A DNA stretch of 25,482 nucleotides from DATDPY01 sp964395765 (lineage in GTDB: Bacteria > Bacteroidota > Bacteroidia > Cytophagales > Cyclobacteriaceae): contig CAYNCU010000026.1 in NCBI GenBank assembly GCA_964395765.1, forward strand, positions 1 through 25,482, in the 5' to 3' direction. Below are positions 7,260 to 16,028 of this stretch, piece after piece. The translations under genes and the position numbers were made by a program. The notes under the pieces are model-generated. The model saw nothing but the letters and a program-made list of their open reading frames with translations. It searched no databases and was not told the origin of the DNA. How positions within the stretch are numbered: position 1 is the stretch's first letter; each line of letters starts with the position of its first letter.

Positions 7260-9686
7260 ATGCTAAAAAACTATTTGGTTTTTGCCATCCGGAACCTCCA
7301 AAAGCGGAAGCTTTTCTCCTTCATTAACATATTGGGTCTTACCATTGGCCTGGCAGCATGCCTGGTGATCCTGAAATATATAGATTTTGAAACCAGTTTT
7401 GATAAATTCCAGGTCAATGCTTCCCGGCTCTATCGTGTCACCAGTACTGAAAGCAGGAGTAATCAGAAAGATTTGACCTACGTTGTATCCTCCTACGGGC
7501 TTGGTCCGGCCATGGTATCCGATGTACCTGGAATTCAAAGATATATCCGGATCCACCCGATGTACGGGGGAACGGTAATGAGCTATGAGGGTCAGGGTGG
7601 CAATGTAAATGCTTTTCATGAGGACCATGTGCTCATTGTAGATTCAACCTTTTTTCGTTCTTTCACCTATCAGCCGATAGAAGGTAATTTAATTACCTCG
7701 CTGGACGATCCCAACTCAATCGTGATCACGCGTTCCATAGCTAAAAAATATTTCGGGAGCGAAGACCCTATGGGAAAAACGATAACTCTTTCCGGCGGAT
7801 GGATCGATGGCAATTATTCCGTGACGGCTGTTATTGAGGATGTACCTGGCAATACCAGCCTCCATTTTGATGCCCTGATTCCCATGCATAATATTTTTCT
7901 AAAAGATCAGTATGTCCATGACGACGGATGGAGCTGGAACAACTGGATCACTTATGTCGAACTGTCGCCGGGCGTAGATAAAGAATCGGTCATGCAACAA
8001 TTACCTTCCTTTGCGAAGAAAGTCATAGATATTCATAATACCAATTCAAAAGCAAAGACCACCCTTAACCTTCAGCCGCTTCGGGATATGCACCTGCAGT
8101 CCGGGTTGGAGCTGGACAGCGGTACTTTAAACAAAAGCACCATTTATTTCTTTGGGCTGATTGCCTTATTTATTTTATTGATCGCATGGATCAATTACAT
8201 CAACCTTTCAACCGCCAGGGCTATAGAACGTTCACGGGAAGTCGGGATTAAAAAAGCCATCGGGGCCCTTCGCAGCCAGATAGCCGGGCAGTTTTTCCTG
8301 GAATCCGTACTGGTCAACCTTGCCGGTATCCTGCTGGCGCTCGGACTTGCCGTGATCTTATTGCCTGTTCTTGCCACGATCATCGATAAAAAATTGCACT
8401 TTGATTTTTCCGACATCCGGTTATGGCTGATATTGTTGGGTCTTCTCATCATCGGTTCGTTGGCCTCCGGCTCTTACCCCGCCCTGGTATTATCTTCATT
8501 CCGTTTCAGGATTGCTGTATATCCCGGCGGAGAAAACAGGACATTTTCTCTCCGGAAAGTTCTGGTTGTGTTCCAGTTTGCCGCCTCCCTGGTCCTCATC
8601 GCGGGGACTTTTACAGTATATCGCCAGATTTCCTATATGCAAAGCAGGAATATCGGAATGCAAATGGATCAGGTGCTTGTGGTGAAAGGGCCCTACACGA
8701 TCAACTATCGGGAAGCACGGCAGAAGATCCGCATTTTTAAAGATGAAGTGGAAAAACTTCCGGGCGTAACCGGCGCCGCCACATCTGCAGCAATTCCCGG
8801 CGGTGGATATAACTGGGGAACCGGAATTCGTAAATCCGGAACTCAGCCGGAAGACGCAAAATCGGGAAGTATCGTATGGATAGATCCGGATTTTATAAAT
8901 CTCTACCAGATGAAACTCCTGGCCGGTCATAATTTCAATCCCGAAGTCACTTCCGATATGCAATCGGTGATCATAAACGAAGCCAGCCTGAACGCCTTTG
9001 GTCTGGGTACCGCACGGCAGGCACTGGATGAAAAAGTCATTATGGGAGGAGATACCTGCCGGGTGCTAGGTGTGCTGAAGAATTATAACTGGAATTCACT
9101 GAAGTCGGAAGTTACTCCCTTTCTTTTCAGGGCCGACACCATTTCCACGGCCGATATTTCCATACATCTTACCGGGGGTGCTTCCCTGAAACCGACCGTT
9201 GAGAAAATAGGAAAAATTTATAAAAAATTAATTCCTTCTGAACCCTACCAGTATTATTTTCTCGATGATTTCTTCAACAGCCAATATAAAAGCGAAAATC
9301 AGTTCAATAAGATCTTCGGCCTTTTCGCTGTCCTTGCGGTTTTAATATCATGCCTTGGCTTATGGGGTCTCGCCTCTTTCACTACCACGCAAAAGCTGAA
9401 AGAGATCGGAATCCGCAAAGCACTCGGGGCTTCGGCAGGAAACATCGTTTATTTGTTAACGAGTCGATTCCTGGTCCTGATCATGGTGGCTTCCGTGGTA
9501 GCCTTGCCTTTGTCATGGTTCAGCATGAATTCCTGGCTGAATGGTTTCGCTTACCGGATCGGCCTTCGCTGGGATCTTTTCCTGGTGCCTGTGGTGATCC
9601 TGATTTTGATTGCTTTGCTTACGGTGAGCGTACAGGTGGTCCGGGGAGCGGCTACTAACCCGGCGAATGTGCTGAGGTCGGAATAA
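7260..9686 (+). CDS. FtsX/MacB-type ABC transporter permease
   Basis: A complete 808-residue permease without a prefix domain. A first membrane helix at about 21-42 (FSFINILGLTIGLAACLVIL) is followed by a MacB-like periplasmic domain (about 45-285). The first FtsX core starts at about 290 and includes INYINLSTARAIERSREVGI and KKAIGALRSQ. A second periplasmic domain follows, then a second FtsX core (about 680-808) with EIGIRKALGASAG, ending NPANVLRSE. It is clearly paralogous to the permease at 1371, colinear over the whole shared length, and provides the template for estimating what the N gap hides. No ATPase gene is nearby. Family members export lipids, peptides or drugs, or transmit signals across the envelope; the specific role is unknown. 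The ATG at 7260 is directly preceded by an AT-rich stretch without a Shine-Dalgarno. Confidence 0.92.
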   Translation: MLKNYLVFAIRNLQKRKLFSFINILGLTIGLAACLVILKYIDFETSFDKFQVNASRLYRVTSTESRSNQKDLTYVVSSYGLGPAMVSDVPGIQRYIRIHPMYGGTVMSYEGQGGNVNAFHEDHVLIVDSTFFRSFTYQPIEGNLITSLDDPNSIVITRSIAKKYFGSEDPMGKTITLSGGWIDGNYSVTAVIEDVPGNTSLHFDALIPMHNIFLKDQYVHDDGWSWNNWITYVELSPGVDKESVMQQLPSFAKKVIDIHNTNSKAKTTLNLQPLRDMHLQSGLELDSGTLNKSTIYFFGLIALFILLIAWINYINLSTARAIERSREVGIKKAIGALRSQIAGQFFLESVLVNLAGILLALGLAVILLPVLATIIDKKLHFDFSDIRLWLILLGLLIIGSLASGSYPALVLSSFRFRIAVYPGGENRTFSLRKVLVVFQFAASLVLIAGTFTVYRQISYMQSRNIGMQMDQVLVVKGPYTINYREARQKIRIFKDEVEKLPGVTGAATSAAIPGGGYNWGTGIRKSGTQPEDAKSGSIVWIDPDFINLYQMKLLAGHNFNPEVTSDMQSVIINEASLNAFGLGTARQALDEKVIMGGDTCRVLGVLKNYNWNSLKSEVTPFLFRADTISTADISIHLTGGASLKPTVEKIGKIYKKLIPSEPYQYYFLDDFFNSQYKSENQFNKIFGLFAVLAVLISCLGLWGLASFTTTQKLKEIGIRKALGASAGNIVYLLTSRFLVLIMVASVVALPLSWFSMNSWLNGFAYRIGLRWDLFLVPVVILILIALLTVSVQVVRGAATNPANVLRSE

Positions 9687-9878
9687 ACATGAGACTCGTA
9701 AATATTCAATCCGGCTTTCATGGGAACAGGCTTCACGGATCCTGATATATTCATATTAAAATCATTTAACGGCAGCCAGTATTTTTAATTCTATCTCGGG
9801 AATTATTTTCCAAATAATTTTTATATTAGACCTATTGGAAACGTTCTGAGTTGAATTGATAATTTTTTAATTTTCAAA
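9687..9878. other. Intergenic region, possible short reverse-frame remnant
   Basis: There are 192 bases without an intact gene. On the reverse strand about 9690-9754 reads 'NISGSVKPVPMKAGLNIYES', which loosely resembles the reverse-frame peptide found just downstream of the DUF4038 gene. The A/T-rich stretch ATTTTTTAATTTTCAA at 9862-9877 recurs exactly at 11168-11183, upstream of the next plus-strand gene. It may be part of a leader region or simply low-complexity sequence. Confidence 0.25.
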
Positions 9879-11084
9879 ATGTGTGATGAAATTAATCTAT
9901 CCCGGTTTATATTTTTTTTCTTTTTTATAACAGTAATTTCCGCTGCGCAAGGTCAAAGTTTCATGAGATCCTATTGGGTTACGAGTCAAGGTGACAGCAT
10001 TCACGGATTTGTTAAAAATACAATTACAGCAGGCCAATACCTTCTTGCAAAATATGATTCGGCAAGTAATTCCACCATACAACTTTCCCCTGATTCGATT
10101 GTTTCCGTCTTTCAGAACGGAATTAAAATTTACCGAAATGCCCCGGTCTTTTTTAAAGGACATAAATCTTTTATATTTCTTGAATTAATTGAAGAAGGCC
10201 GGGCAAATTTATACCGGGGCACTTTCGGTGATCTTGAAAAATTATTTTATGTTGAAAAAGACGGCCAATTGTTTATGATCAATAAACCCGATATTAACGG
10301 GTTTTTAAAAAATTTATTAGGGAAATGTTTTGACGAAACAATTATTCCGAAAAATCTATATAGAGAATCGAAAATCAGGGAAGCAATTACCGCTTACAAC
10401 CATTGCGCAGATCCATCGGTTCCGGTGAACACAAACCTGTTTAATAATAATACACCTAAATTCTACATGGGAGGAAAATTAAACTATAACATAGGTAAAT
10501 TCAGGTTTCCTGAACATGATTATTATCATAGGGGAGATTTTTCAGGGATCAATAACCCGGGAATTGGAATAACCGCCAGGGTGAATTTTGTAAATAATAT
10601 ATTCCTTCAGGCTGAATTTGACTTTCTTAAAAAACACGCGTATTCAAATAATATAAGTGCTTCCTTTTTTAATCCAGAATCTTACAGCCGGGTTACACTG
10701 GATTTCAGCTATTTAAATTTTCCGTTATATGTTGGATATAACTTCGGGCACACTTCTTTTAAGGTATTGATAGCCGCCGGCATCAATATGGAGAGCCTTT
10801 TATCCGGAGGAATAAAAGATGTTCCCGGCCAGCTGGACCCTGGGGAACACGGACCGCCCTACACCTACTTTGATAAATTTGACTTCGGTTTTTTAGGAAT
10901 GGTCGGGGCACAATACAAGGTACAGGATAAAACACTCCTTGTTTTAAGTCTGAAATATACTTCTTCTGATAGCAATTATAAATTAGTCCATGATTCAGTA
11001 ACAGGAACCGGATATGGGGCCGGTGCATCAAACCTGAATTCGCGAATATTCGAAATTTCATTCATATGCTTTTTTGAAATATAG
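9879..11084 (+). CDS. Outer-membrane beta-barrel protein (porin-like), hypothetical
   Basis: A 401-residue exported protein. A very Phe-rich signal peptide (FIFFFFFITVISAAQGQS) ends near residue 26. Residues about 28-140 form a small beta-rich domain (GDSIHGFVKN, DSIVSVFQNGIKIYR). Two Cys near 150 and 178 flank a helical linker. From about 195 to the end alternating hydrophobic strands with aromatic girdle residues (FYMGGKLNYNIGKF, IFLQAEFDFLKKH, LNFPLYVGYNFG, LGMVGAQYKV) fit an 8- to 10-stranded outer-membrane barrel of the PorT/OmpW-like 'outer membrane beta-barrel' kind common in Bacteroidota. No enzyme motif is seen. The function is unknown. It is followed after 128 bases by a lipoprotein glycosidase-like gene, which may or may not share its transcript. 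Confidence 0.72.
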   Translation: MCDEINLSRFIFFFFFITVISAAQGQSFMRSYWVTSQGDSIHGFVKNTITAGQYLLAKYDSASNSTIQLSPDSIVSVFQNGIKIYRNAPVFFKGHKSFIFLELIEEGRANLYRGTFGDLEKLFYVEKDGQLFMINKPDINGFLKNLLGKCFDETIIPKNLYRESKIREAITAYNHCADPSVPVNTNLFNNNTPKFYMGGKLNYNIGKFRFPEHDYYHRGDFSGINNPGIGITARVNFVNNIFLQAEFDFLKKHAYSNNISASFFNPESYSRVTLDFSYLNFPLYVGYNFGHTSFKVLIAAGINMESLLSGGIKDVPGQLDPGEHGPPYTYFDKFDFGFLGMVGAQYKVQDKTLLVLSLKYTSSDSNYKLVHDSVTGTGYGAGASNLNSRIFEISFICFFEI

Positions 11085-11212
11085 GGGAAGGATCCTTAAT
11101 TGGAAATTATAGCCCGGATTATAAATTCAGCTATTTATATCATCAAAACGCTTGTTCCTTAACGCGGATTTTTTAATTTTCAAGTTCGAATTGCATATTA
11201 ATACACCGATCT

Positions 11213-12145
11213 ATGACCCGAAAATCTCTCTTTTATTCCGTACCGATCCTTTTAATGGCTATGTCCTGTCAAAATAATAAACATGTAGATAACGCTACTC
11301 TTTTTCCCGATGAACTCGTCAATTTCCTTCCCTACCAGTATAACCCCATATTTTCCGGCACCGGGGTCGATACCTGGGATCAGAAAATCCGGGAGCGTGG
11401 TTATATTCTGAAGGAAGACGGAATTTATAAAATGTGGTATACCGGTTATAACGGCAATGAAGATGTTGTGAAGAAACTGGGTTACGCCACTTCTGATGAC
11501 GGAATCCACTGGACCCGTTATCCCGGCAATCCCATTTTTGATAAATACTGGACCGAAGATGTTTTTGTGGTCCATTACAAGGGAACCTATTATATGACGG
11601 CCGAAGGGAAGAACGACATTGCCCATATGTTATCTTCAGACGACGGCATTCACTGGACTAATATCGGTAATCTCGACATCCGGAAAACCGACAGGCAACC
11701 CATCGACCCCGGACCCTACGGCACACCGACATTGTGGATAGAAAACGGGAACTGGTACCTTTTTTATGAACGTAACGATCAGGGTATCTGGCTCGCCAAA
11801 TCTACGGGAAAGAATATATGGACCAATGTTCAGGATGAACCTGTCATTAATAAGGGACCTGCTTCCTATGATGCCGAAGCAGTAGCCCTGGACCAGGTCA
11901 TAAAATATAAAGGGAAGTATTATGCCTATTACCACGGCAGCCCTGACAAAAACTGGAAGGTATGGAATTCAGATATTGCCGAATCGGAAGATCTTGTGCA
12001 TTGGACCAAGTATGAAAAAAATCCGGTCGTTCGCCCCGATAGCCTGGATAAGGATATTTCAAGCCCGATACTTGTCAGGGACGGAGACAATTACCGTTTA
12101 TATACCATGCATGACAGTGTACGGGTTTATTTCCCGGCGAAATAA
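11213..12145 (+). CDS. GH43-like five-bladed beta-propeller glycosidase, lipoprotein
   Basis: A 310-residue protein with a lipoprotein signal ending at Cys19 (LLMAMSC). The body repeats the blade pattern of GH43/GH117/GH130-like propellers: 'YKMWYTGYNG', 'LGYATSDDGIHWTRYPGNPI', 'LSSDDGIHWTNIGN', 'NWYLFYERNDQGIWLAKS' and 'YKGKYYAYYHGS'. Candidate active-site acids lie in 'DTWDQKIRE' near residue 50, 'TEDVFVV' near 110 and 'DAEAVALDQ' near 225. Which of these are catalytic cannot be settled without an alignment. It probably sits on the outer membrane and acts on an oligosaccharide or glycan. Its stop is only five bases from the convergent stop of the DUF4249 gene, leaving no room for a separate terminator. 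Confidence 0.78.
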   Translation: MTRKSLFYSVPILLMAMSCQNNKHVDNATLFPDELVNFLPYQYNPIFSGTGVDTWDQKIRERGYILKEDGIYKMWYTGYNGNEDVVKKLGYATSDDGIHWTRYPGNPIFDKYWTEDVFVVHYKGTYYMTAEGKNDIAHMLSSDDGIHWTNIGNLDIRKTDRQPIDPGPYGTPTLWIENGNWYLFYERNDQGIWLAKSTGKNIWTNVQDEPVINKGPASYDAEAVALDQVIKYKGKYYAYYHGSPDKNWKVWNSDIAESEDLVHWTKYEKNPVVRPDSLDKDISSPILVRDGDNYRLYTMHDSVRVYFPAK

Positions 12146-12150
12146 AATCA

Positions 12151-12951
12151 CTATTTTATAATAATCATCTTTGATGCAACTGCAAATGCACTGAAATAAC
12201 CCTGTGCCCCGTTATTCAGATTGGTCACCGGGTTGGCGGGAGCTGCCGAGAATGTCCCGTTATTTTCCAATTGATTCAGCGTCCTGAAATAATGATATAC
12301 ATTCGCATCAATGCTTTCAAGGTAAACGGTTACCACATCCCCCGGAATAAGATCGTTGTTATCACCGTAATATAAGGCACGGGTGATGGCCTCTCCGTCA
12401 TGCAGGCGGTCGTCATCAAGAATAATCCCGGTTTGTAAATCTTCATTGATTGTTTCCTGAAAACGGTAATAATTTTCGATTGTGGCAGGATCGTTAAATT
12501 GTACATTGATATATTCCCTTATTTTCCTCCCCGCTAATCCGGCTGCCCTTTGGGCAATAGTAAGTGTATCAATAGCCACGGGGTCGGGCAGGGTTGAAAC
12601 CGCCGTATATTCTTTTCCATCTGTGGCTACCCGAAGGGTATAAGTCCTTCCCGGAAGACCTCTCAGGTGATCACTGTAATAAAGTCCGGGCGATGTTTCT
12701 TCAATCGTATACAAGTTCCCCGAATCATCGCTGATGGTCACCAAAGCTCCTGTTACCGGAGGAAAATCATTCGTATCACTGAAATTCACCGTCCTGCTAA
12801 TTTTCACACTGCACCAGCCGGACACGTCGGCGATGGTGCCTTCGATAACGATCTGGGGGGAGGCCGAATTGAGGTTGATATCCACCACCTTCTGGCAGGA
12901 GGCCAGTAAAAGTAAACATGTGAGCGCTGAAAATATATAATTACTTTTCAT
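12151..12951 (-). CDS. DUF4249 domain lipoprotein, partner of TonB-dependent receptor
   Basis: A 266-residue lipoprotein; the lipobox LLASC ends at Cys19. The remainder fits DUF4249: 'QIVIEGTIADVSGW' opening a beta-sandwich, 'VKISRTVNFSDTNDFPPVTG', 'YYSDHLRGLPGRTYTLRV', a middle part with 'INVQFNDPATIENYYRF', and a C-terminus 'GYFSAFAVASKMIIIK'. DUF4249 proteins are encoded next to carboxypeptidase-regulatory-like TonB receptors in Bacteroidota and are thought, by analogy with SusD, to be surface partners of the receptor; this is not proven. It begins two bases after the stop of the receptor gene, so the two are surely one transcript. Confidence 0.88.
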   Translation of the reverse strand: MKSNYIFSALTCLLLLASCQKVVDINLNSASPQIVIEGTIADVSGWCSVKISRTVNFSDTNDFPPVTGALVTISDDSGNLYTIEETSPGLYYSDHLRGLPGRTYTLRVATDGKEYTAVSTLPDPVAIDTLTIAQRAAGLAGRKIREYINVQFNDPATIENYYRFQETINEDLQTGIILDDDRLHDGEAITRALYYGDNNDLIPGDVVTVYLESIDANVYHYFRTLNQLENNGTFSAAPANPVTNLNNGAQGYFSAFAVASKMIIIK

Positions 12952-12953
12952 CC

Positions 12954-15290
12954 CTAAAATTTAAAATTGTAAGTGATGGAGGGTACCCACCGGAACAGGG
13001 AGGTCTGTACTGCTTCCGTCAGATCAGGATTGGTATCGCTTTGCTGGAAATCAATCGTGTAAGCATTCTCACGGCCATAGGCATTGTAAACGGAAAAGCT
13101 CCAGCTCGATTCAAACTTTTTTGTTTTCTTTCCTTCCCACGTAGCTCCTATATCCAGGCGATGATAAGGCGGCATCCGGTAACCGTTCCGTTCAGTATAG
13201 TAATTGACTACTTCCCCGGCAATCTCATATTTGCCGCTGGGAAAAGTTACGGCGTTACCGGTATAATATACCCAATCGGCGGAAAGTGTCCACCTGGCGG
13301 AAAGATTGTAAATGCCGACAACGGAAATATCATGGGTCCGGTCCTGCTTGGCCGGGTAATAATTTCCGCTGTTTATACCGGGAATTTTTTTCTCTGAGCG
13401 GGATAATGTATAGCCAATCCAGCCATTGAATTTTCCTGATTTCTTCTTGAGGAAAAATTCTATTCCATAGGCTCTTCCGGTACCATACAGTAATTGGGAT
13501 TCAACATTTTCATTGAAACTGAGGTCGGCGCCGTCTTTATAGTCAATCACATGCTGCATGTATTTGTAATATACTTCGGTAGAAAATTCATAGGCATTAT
13601 CCCTGAAATTCCTGAAGTAGCCAAGGGATACCTGGTCTGCTATTTCAGGTTTAACATTGTTGCTGCTTGGGATCCAAAGGTCCGTTGGATTCCCGGTGGT
13701 GGAATTAGAAAGCAGATGCAGGTTCTGCGTATTCCGATCGTAGGAGGCTTTTACTGAACTGCTGTTATTGATGACATAATCGGCACTGATTCGTGGTTCA
13801 GCATTAAAATAGGTCTTCACGAACTGCCCGGAAGAATAGGATCTTGTTTGAATTATATTTCCGTCGGCATCGTAGGAATAAAAAACGCCCGGGCCCAGCA
13901 AACTGAACGAGGAAAGCCGGAACCCATAGGTGAAGCTGAAGGGACCGGAAGGTTTATATTCATGGGAAAGGTAAAGTGCATTTTCCCAGGCATTCTTGTG
14001 CGTTAGGTTTAGCTCACTGACCTTAGCGTTGCTTTGAACCGTAATTACTCCCGGAATAAGCCTGTGCCAGATCGTATTGAAGCCAAAGTTCAATTGATTA
14101 TTTGTATTAATAAAATACTGGAAATCCTGTTTCAGGTTATAGTCCTGGATACGCGAAACGATCTCGGCCCTGGTATCCCGCAGATCAGTGCTGATGATGT
14201 AATCGTAATTGCTGAAGATTAATGAAGTATTGGAAAAAAGTTTTTCGTTATACAAGTGATTCCACCGGAGTGTGCCGGTGGAATTTCCCCAGGTGAATCC
14301 CAGCACATCCCTGAGACCGAAAACATCCCTGCCGAAATAGCCGGAAAGGTAGAGCCGGTCCTTATCGCTGAAACGGTAATTGGCTTTTGCATTCAGGTCG
14401 TAGAAGTAAAGTCGTGACCGGTTCAGCGTGGAATCGTTGGAAAGTTTCAGGAAAAGATCGGCATACGTCCGGCGTGCAGACAGCGTAAAAGAACCCTTGT
14501 TTTTAACCAGGGGGCCATCTATGTTCAGCCTTGAAGAAATGAGGCCGAGGCCACCGCTTACGCCGAATTGCTTATCATTACCGTCATTCATGCGGATATC
14601 GAGCACGGAAGAAAGCCGGCCCCCATACTGGGAGGGTTGTGTACCCTTATACAAAGTAACATCCTTGATGGCATCGCTGTTAAAGACTGAGAAAAAACCC
14701 AGCAGATGGGAAGCATTGTAAACGGTGGCTTCATCAAGAAGGATAAGATTCTGGTCCGCCCCTCCTCCCCTTACATAGAACCCGCTGTTTCCCTCCCCCA
14801 CCGGTTTCACCCCGGGCTGTAGCTGGATCGTCTTCAGTACATCCTGTTCTCCGAAAAGCATGGGTAGTTTTTTTATTTCCTCCACATTAATTTTTGAGGT
14901 ACCCATCTGGTTTTGGGTAACATTGGCATCCTCGCGCTCAGAACTGACCACCACTTCTTTTAACTCGGATGCGCTTTCATGAAGTGAAAAGTCCAGCCTG
15001 ACATTTTTATCCAGATTGATTTTTATCTTCTTTTCTGAATAACCCATGTACTGAGCCGAAACACTATAGGCTCCTTGAGGAATGGTTATGGAATAAAACC
15101 CATAGGCATTGGATATCGCGCCGGTGGCCGGAAGATCGGTAATACGGACGGTAGCGCCGATCAGTTCTTCCCCTGATACGGAATCCCGGACATAACCGCT
15201 GATGGTGTACGCAGAATTTTGTGCATGCGCAACGTAAGATGAAATCAAGGCAAATAGGCATGCAAAGATCCAGCCTCTCTTTATAATCAT
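12954..15290 (-). CDS. TonB-dependent receptor with carboxypeptidase-regulatory-like domain
   Basis: A 778-residue outer-membrane receptor. The signal peptide is residues 1-23 (ending AHAQ). At about 27-105 is a carboxypeptidase-regulatory-like beta-sandwich (YTISGYVRDSVSGEELIGAT, VSAQYMGYSEKKI). 'ELKEVVVSSERE' (about 110-120) lies where a TonB-box-like linker is expected. The plug domain covers about 125-245 (VKPVGEGNSGFYVRGGGADQ, NLILLDEATVYNASHLLGF, QYGGRLSSVLDIRMNDG), then the 22-strand barrel to the C-terminal 'WVPSITYNFKF' ending in Phe. It imports a ligand across the outer membrane powered by TonB. The ligand is not evident; this receptor type is distinct from classical SusC. It forms an operon with the DUF4249 lipoprotein. 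A TonB gene lies 1.3 kb away on the other strand. Confidence 0.93.
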   Translation of the reverse strand: MIIKRGWIFACLFALISSYVAHAQNSAYTISGYVRDSVSGEELIGATVRITDLPATGAISNAYGFYSITIPQGAYSVSAQYMGYSEKKIKINLDKNVRLDFSLHESASELKEVVVSSEREDANVTQNQMGTSKINVEEIKKLPMLFGEQDVLKTIQLQPGVKPVGEGNSGFYVRGGGADQNLILLDEATVYNASHLLGFFSVFNSDAIKDVTLYKGTQPSQYGGRLSSVLDIRMNDGNDKQFGVSGGLGLISSRLNIDGPLVKNKGSFTLSARRTYADLFLKLSNDSTLNRSRLYFYDLNAKANYRFSDKDRLYLSGYFGRDVFGLRDVLGFTWGNSTGTLRWNHLYNEKLFSNTSLIFSNYDYIISTDLRDTRAEIVSRIQDYNLKQDFQYFINTNNQLNFGFNTIWHRLIPGVITVQSNAKVSELNLTHKNAWENALYLSHEYKPSGPFSFTYGFRLSSFSLLGPGVFYSYDADGNIIQTRSYSSGQFVKTYFNAEPRISADYVINNSSSVKASYDRNTQNLHLLSNSTTGNPTDLWIPSSNNVKPEIADQVSLGYFRNFRDNAYEFSTEVYYKYMQHVIDYKDGADLSFNENVESQLLYGTGRAYGIEFFLKKKSGKFNGWIGYTLSRSEKKIPGINSGNYYPAKQDRTHDISVVGIYNLSARWTLSADWVYYTGNAVTFPSGKYEIAGEVVNYYTERNGYRMPPYHRLDIGATWEGKKTKKFESSWSFSVYNAYGRENAYTIDFQQSDTNPDLTEAVQTSLFRWVPSITYNFKF

Positions 15291-15638
15291 ATCCTTATCT
15301 TAAAAGGCAGTTACGCGATTCCAATCAAATAACAATAAAGGGTATTTAACCCCAGGGCTAGCCATGGACCCGAATTTCCGGAGCAGAGCTCCGGGGAATT
15401 ATACCGTAAGCTTCTCGTCCGCCGTAGTGGAACGCGAAGGCGGATTAAAGTTGAATATATTTGGCCCTCTAAGTTGCATCACATTAGCAAATACCGGAAA
15501 CGATTCTCAAAGATTTAACCCGGTATACTTTTTATTAATAACGAAAGAACCGTTTTAATATGATTTAAGACAGCATTTAGTTAATAATCATTCGCTACGA
15601 ATACATTAAGGATTAAATAGATGAAAGGTTCTACATGC
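15291..15638. other. Intergenic region upstream of the TonB-dependent receptor
   Basis: There are 348 bases between the receptor start and the SRPBCC stop. It contains copy 1 of the hairpin-rich repeat (15341-15450) and a second stem, ATACCGG at 15491-15497 with CCGGTAT at 15520-15526, followed by ACTTTTTA. No coding frame is credible. The receptor promoter should be at 15291-15360 on the reverse strand, but I see no good TTTG/TAnnTTTG pair. Confidence 0.6.
15341..15450 (+). repeat. Diverged direct repeat, copy 1 (hairpin-rich intergenic element)
   Basis: This stretch aligns with 16348-16448. Shared blocks in order are GGTATT, ACCCCAGGGC, TTCCGG, TCCGGGGAATTATACC (16 identical bases at 15390-15405), CGCCG, GCGAA and GGATTAAA. 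Copy 1 contains a perfect hairpin, CCGGAGC-AGA-GCTCCGG (15378-15394). A second stem pairs TCCGCC at 15418-15423 with GGCGGA at 15439-15444. Weaker similarity continues downstream to about 15540. It is noncoding and is probably one member of a dispersed family in this genome. Confidence 0.7.
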
Positions 15639-16028
15639 TCAGTCAGGGAGAGCTTCGGTATATTTTTTATAATTATCCAGAATATTCTGCCAGCCGGATC
15701 TTTGCATATCCATCGGGTTGGTAGTTTCGGTCTCGAAGGCTTCAACGACCTTTGTCTGGTTTCCGAGGACAATAAAGGAAATTTTTACTTTTCTTCCGTC
15801 GCCGATCGTATAGGTAATAAGCCGGTGTTCTATCACTTCGTCATAGACACCTCCAAAATCAAATCCCATGTTACCGTCTTTTGATTCCATACGGCTGAGG
15901 AACTTAGCGCCCGGCCGAAGGTCATTTTCCGCCCTAGTTGTATGCCAATCATCGGATGCATTATTCCACCGGATGAAATGTTCCGGCATGGTCCAGGTTT
16001 TCCATATCTTTTCAATGGACGCAGTCAC
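15639..16028 (-). CDS. SRPBCC / AHSA1-like protein (Hsp90 ATPase activator homologue fold), start codon uncertain
   Basis: The reading frame encodes an AHSA1-type START-like small protein: 'IEKIWKTWTMPEHFIRWNNA', 'DDWHTTRAENDLRPGAKFLS', 'GFDFGGVYDEVIEHRLITYT', then 'RSGWQNILDNYKKYTEALPD' as the C-terminal helix. Family members bind small hydrophobic ligands; their physiological roles are mostly unknown. From the GTG at 16028 the length is 129 residues. The family's first strand is encoded further upstream in the same frame (ITEKTTITIETL, up to the ATT at 16064), yet no ATG, GTG or TTG exists between there and an in-frame TAA at 16074-16076. An ATG at 16067-16069 is one base out of phase. Either translation starts at ATT or GTG, or a base is missing from the gene or assembly. 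It lies between the two copies of the direct repeat. Confidence 0.8.
   Translation of the reverse strand: MTASIEKIWKTWTMPEHFIRWNNASDDWHTTRAENDLRPGAKFLSRMESKDGNMGFDFGGVYDEVIEHRLITYTIGDGRKVKISFIVLGNQTKVVEAFETETTNPMDMQRSGWQNILDNYKKYTEALPD

Noticed and set aside
8496..8963. 155-codon reverse-strand open frame
   Set aside because: It lies wholly inside the permease gene, has no family-like motif and no spacing or promoter of its own; it is an out-of-frame shadow.
15364..15558. 64-codon plus-strand open frame in the intergenic region
   Set aside because: It overlaps the structured repeat, has no recognisable protein features, and the second repeat copy does not keep the frame.
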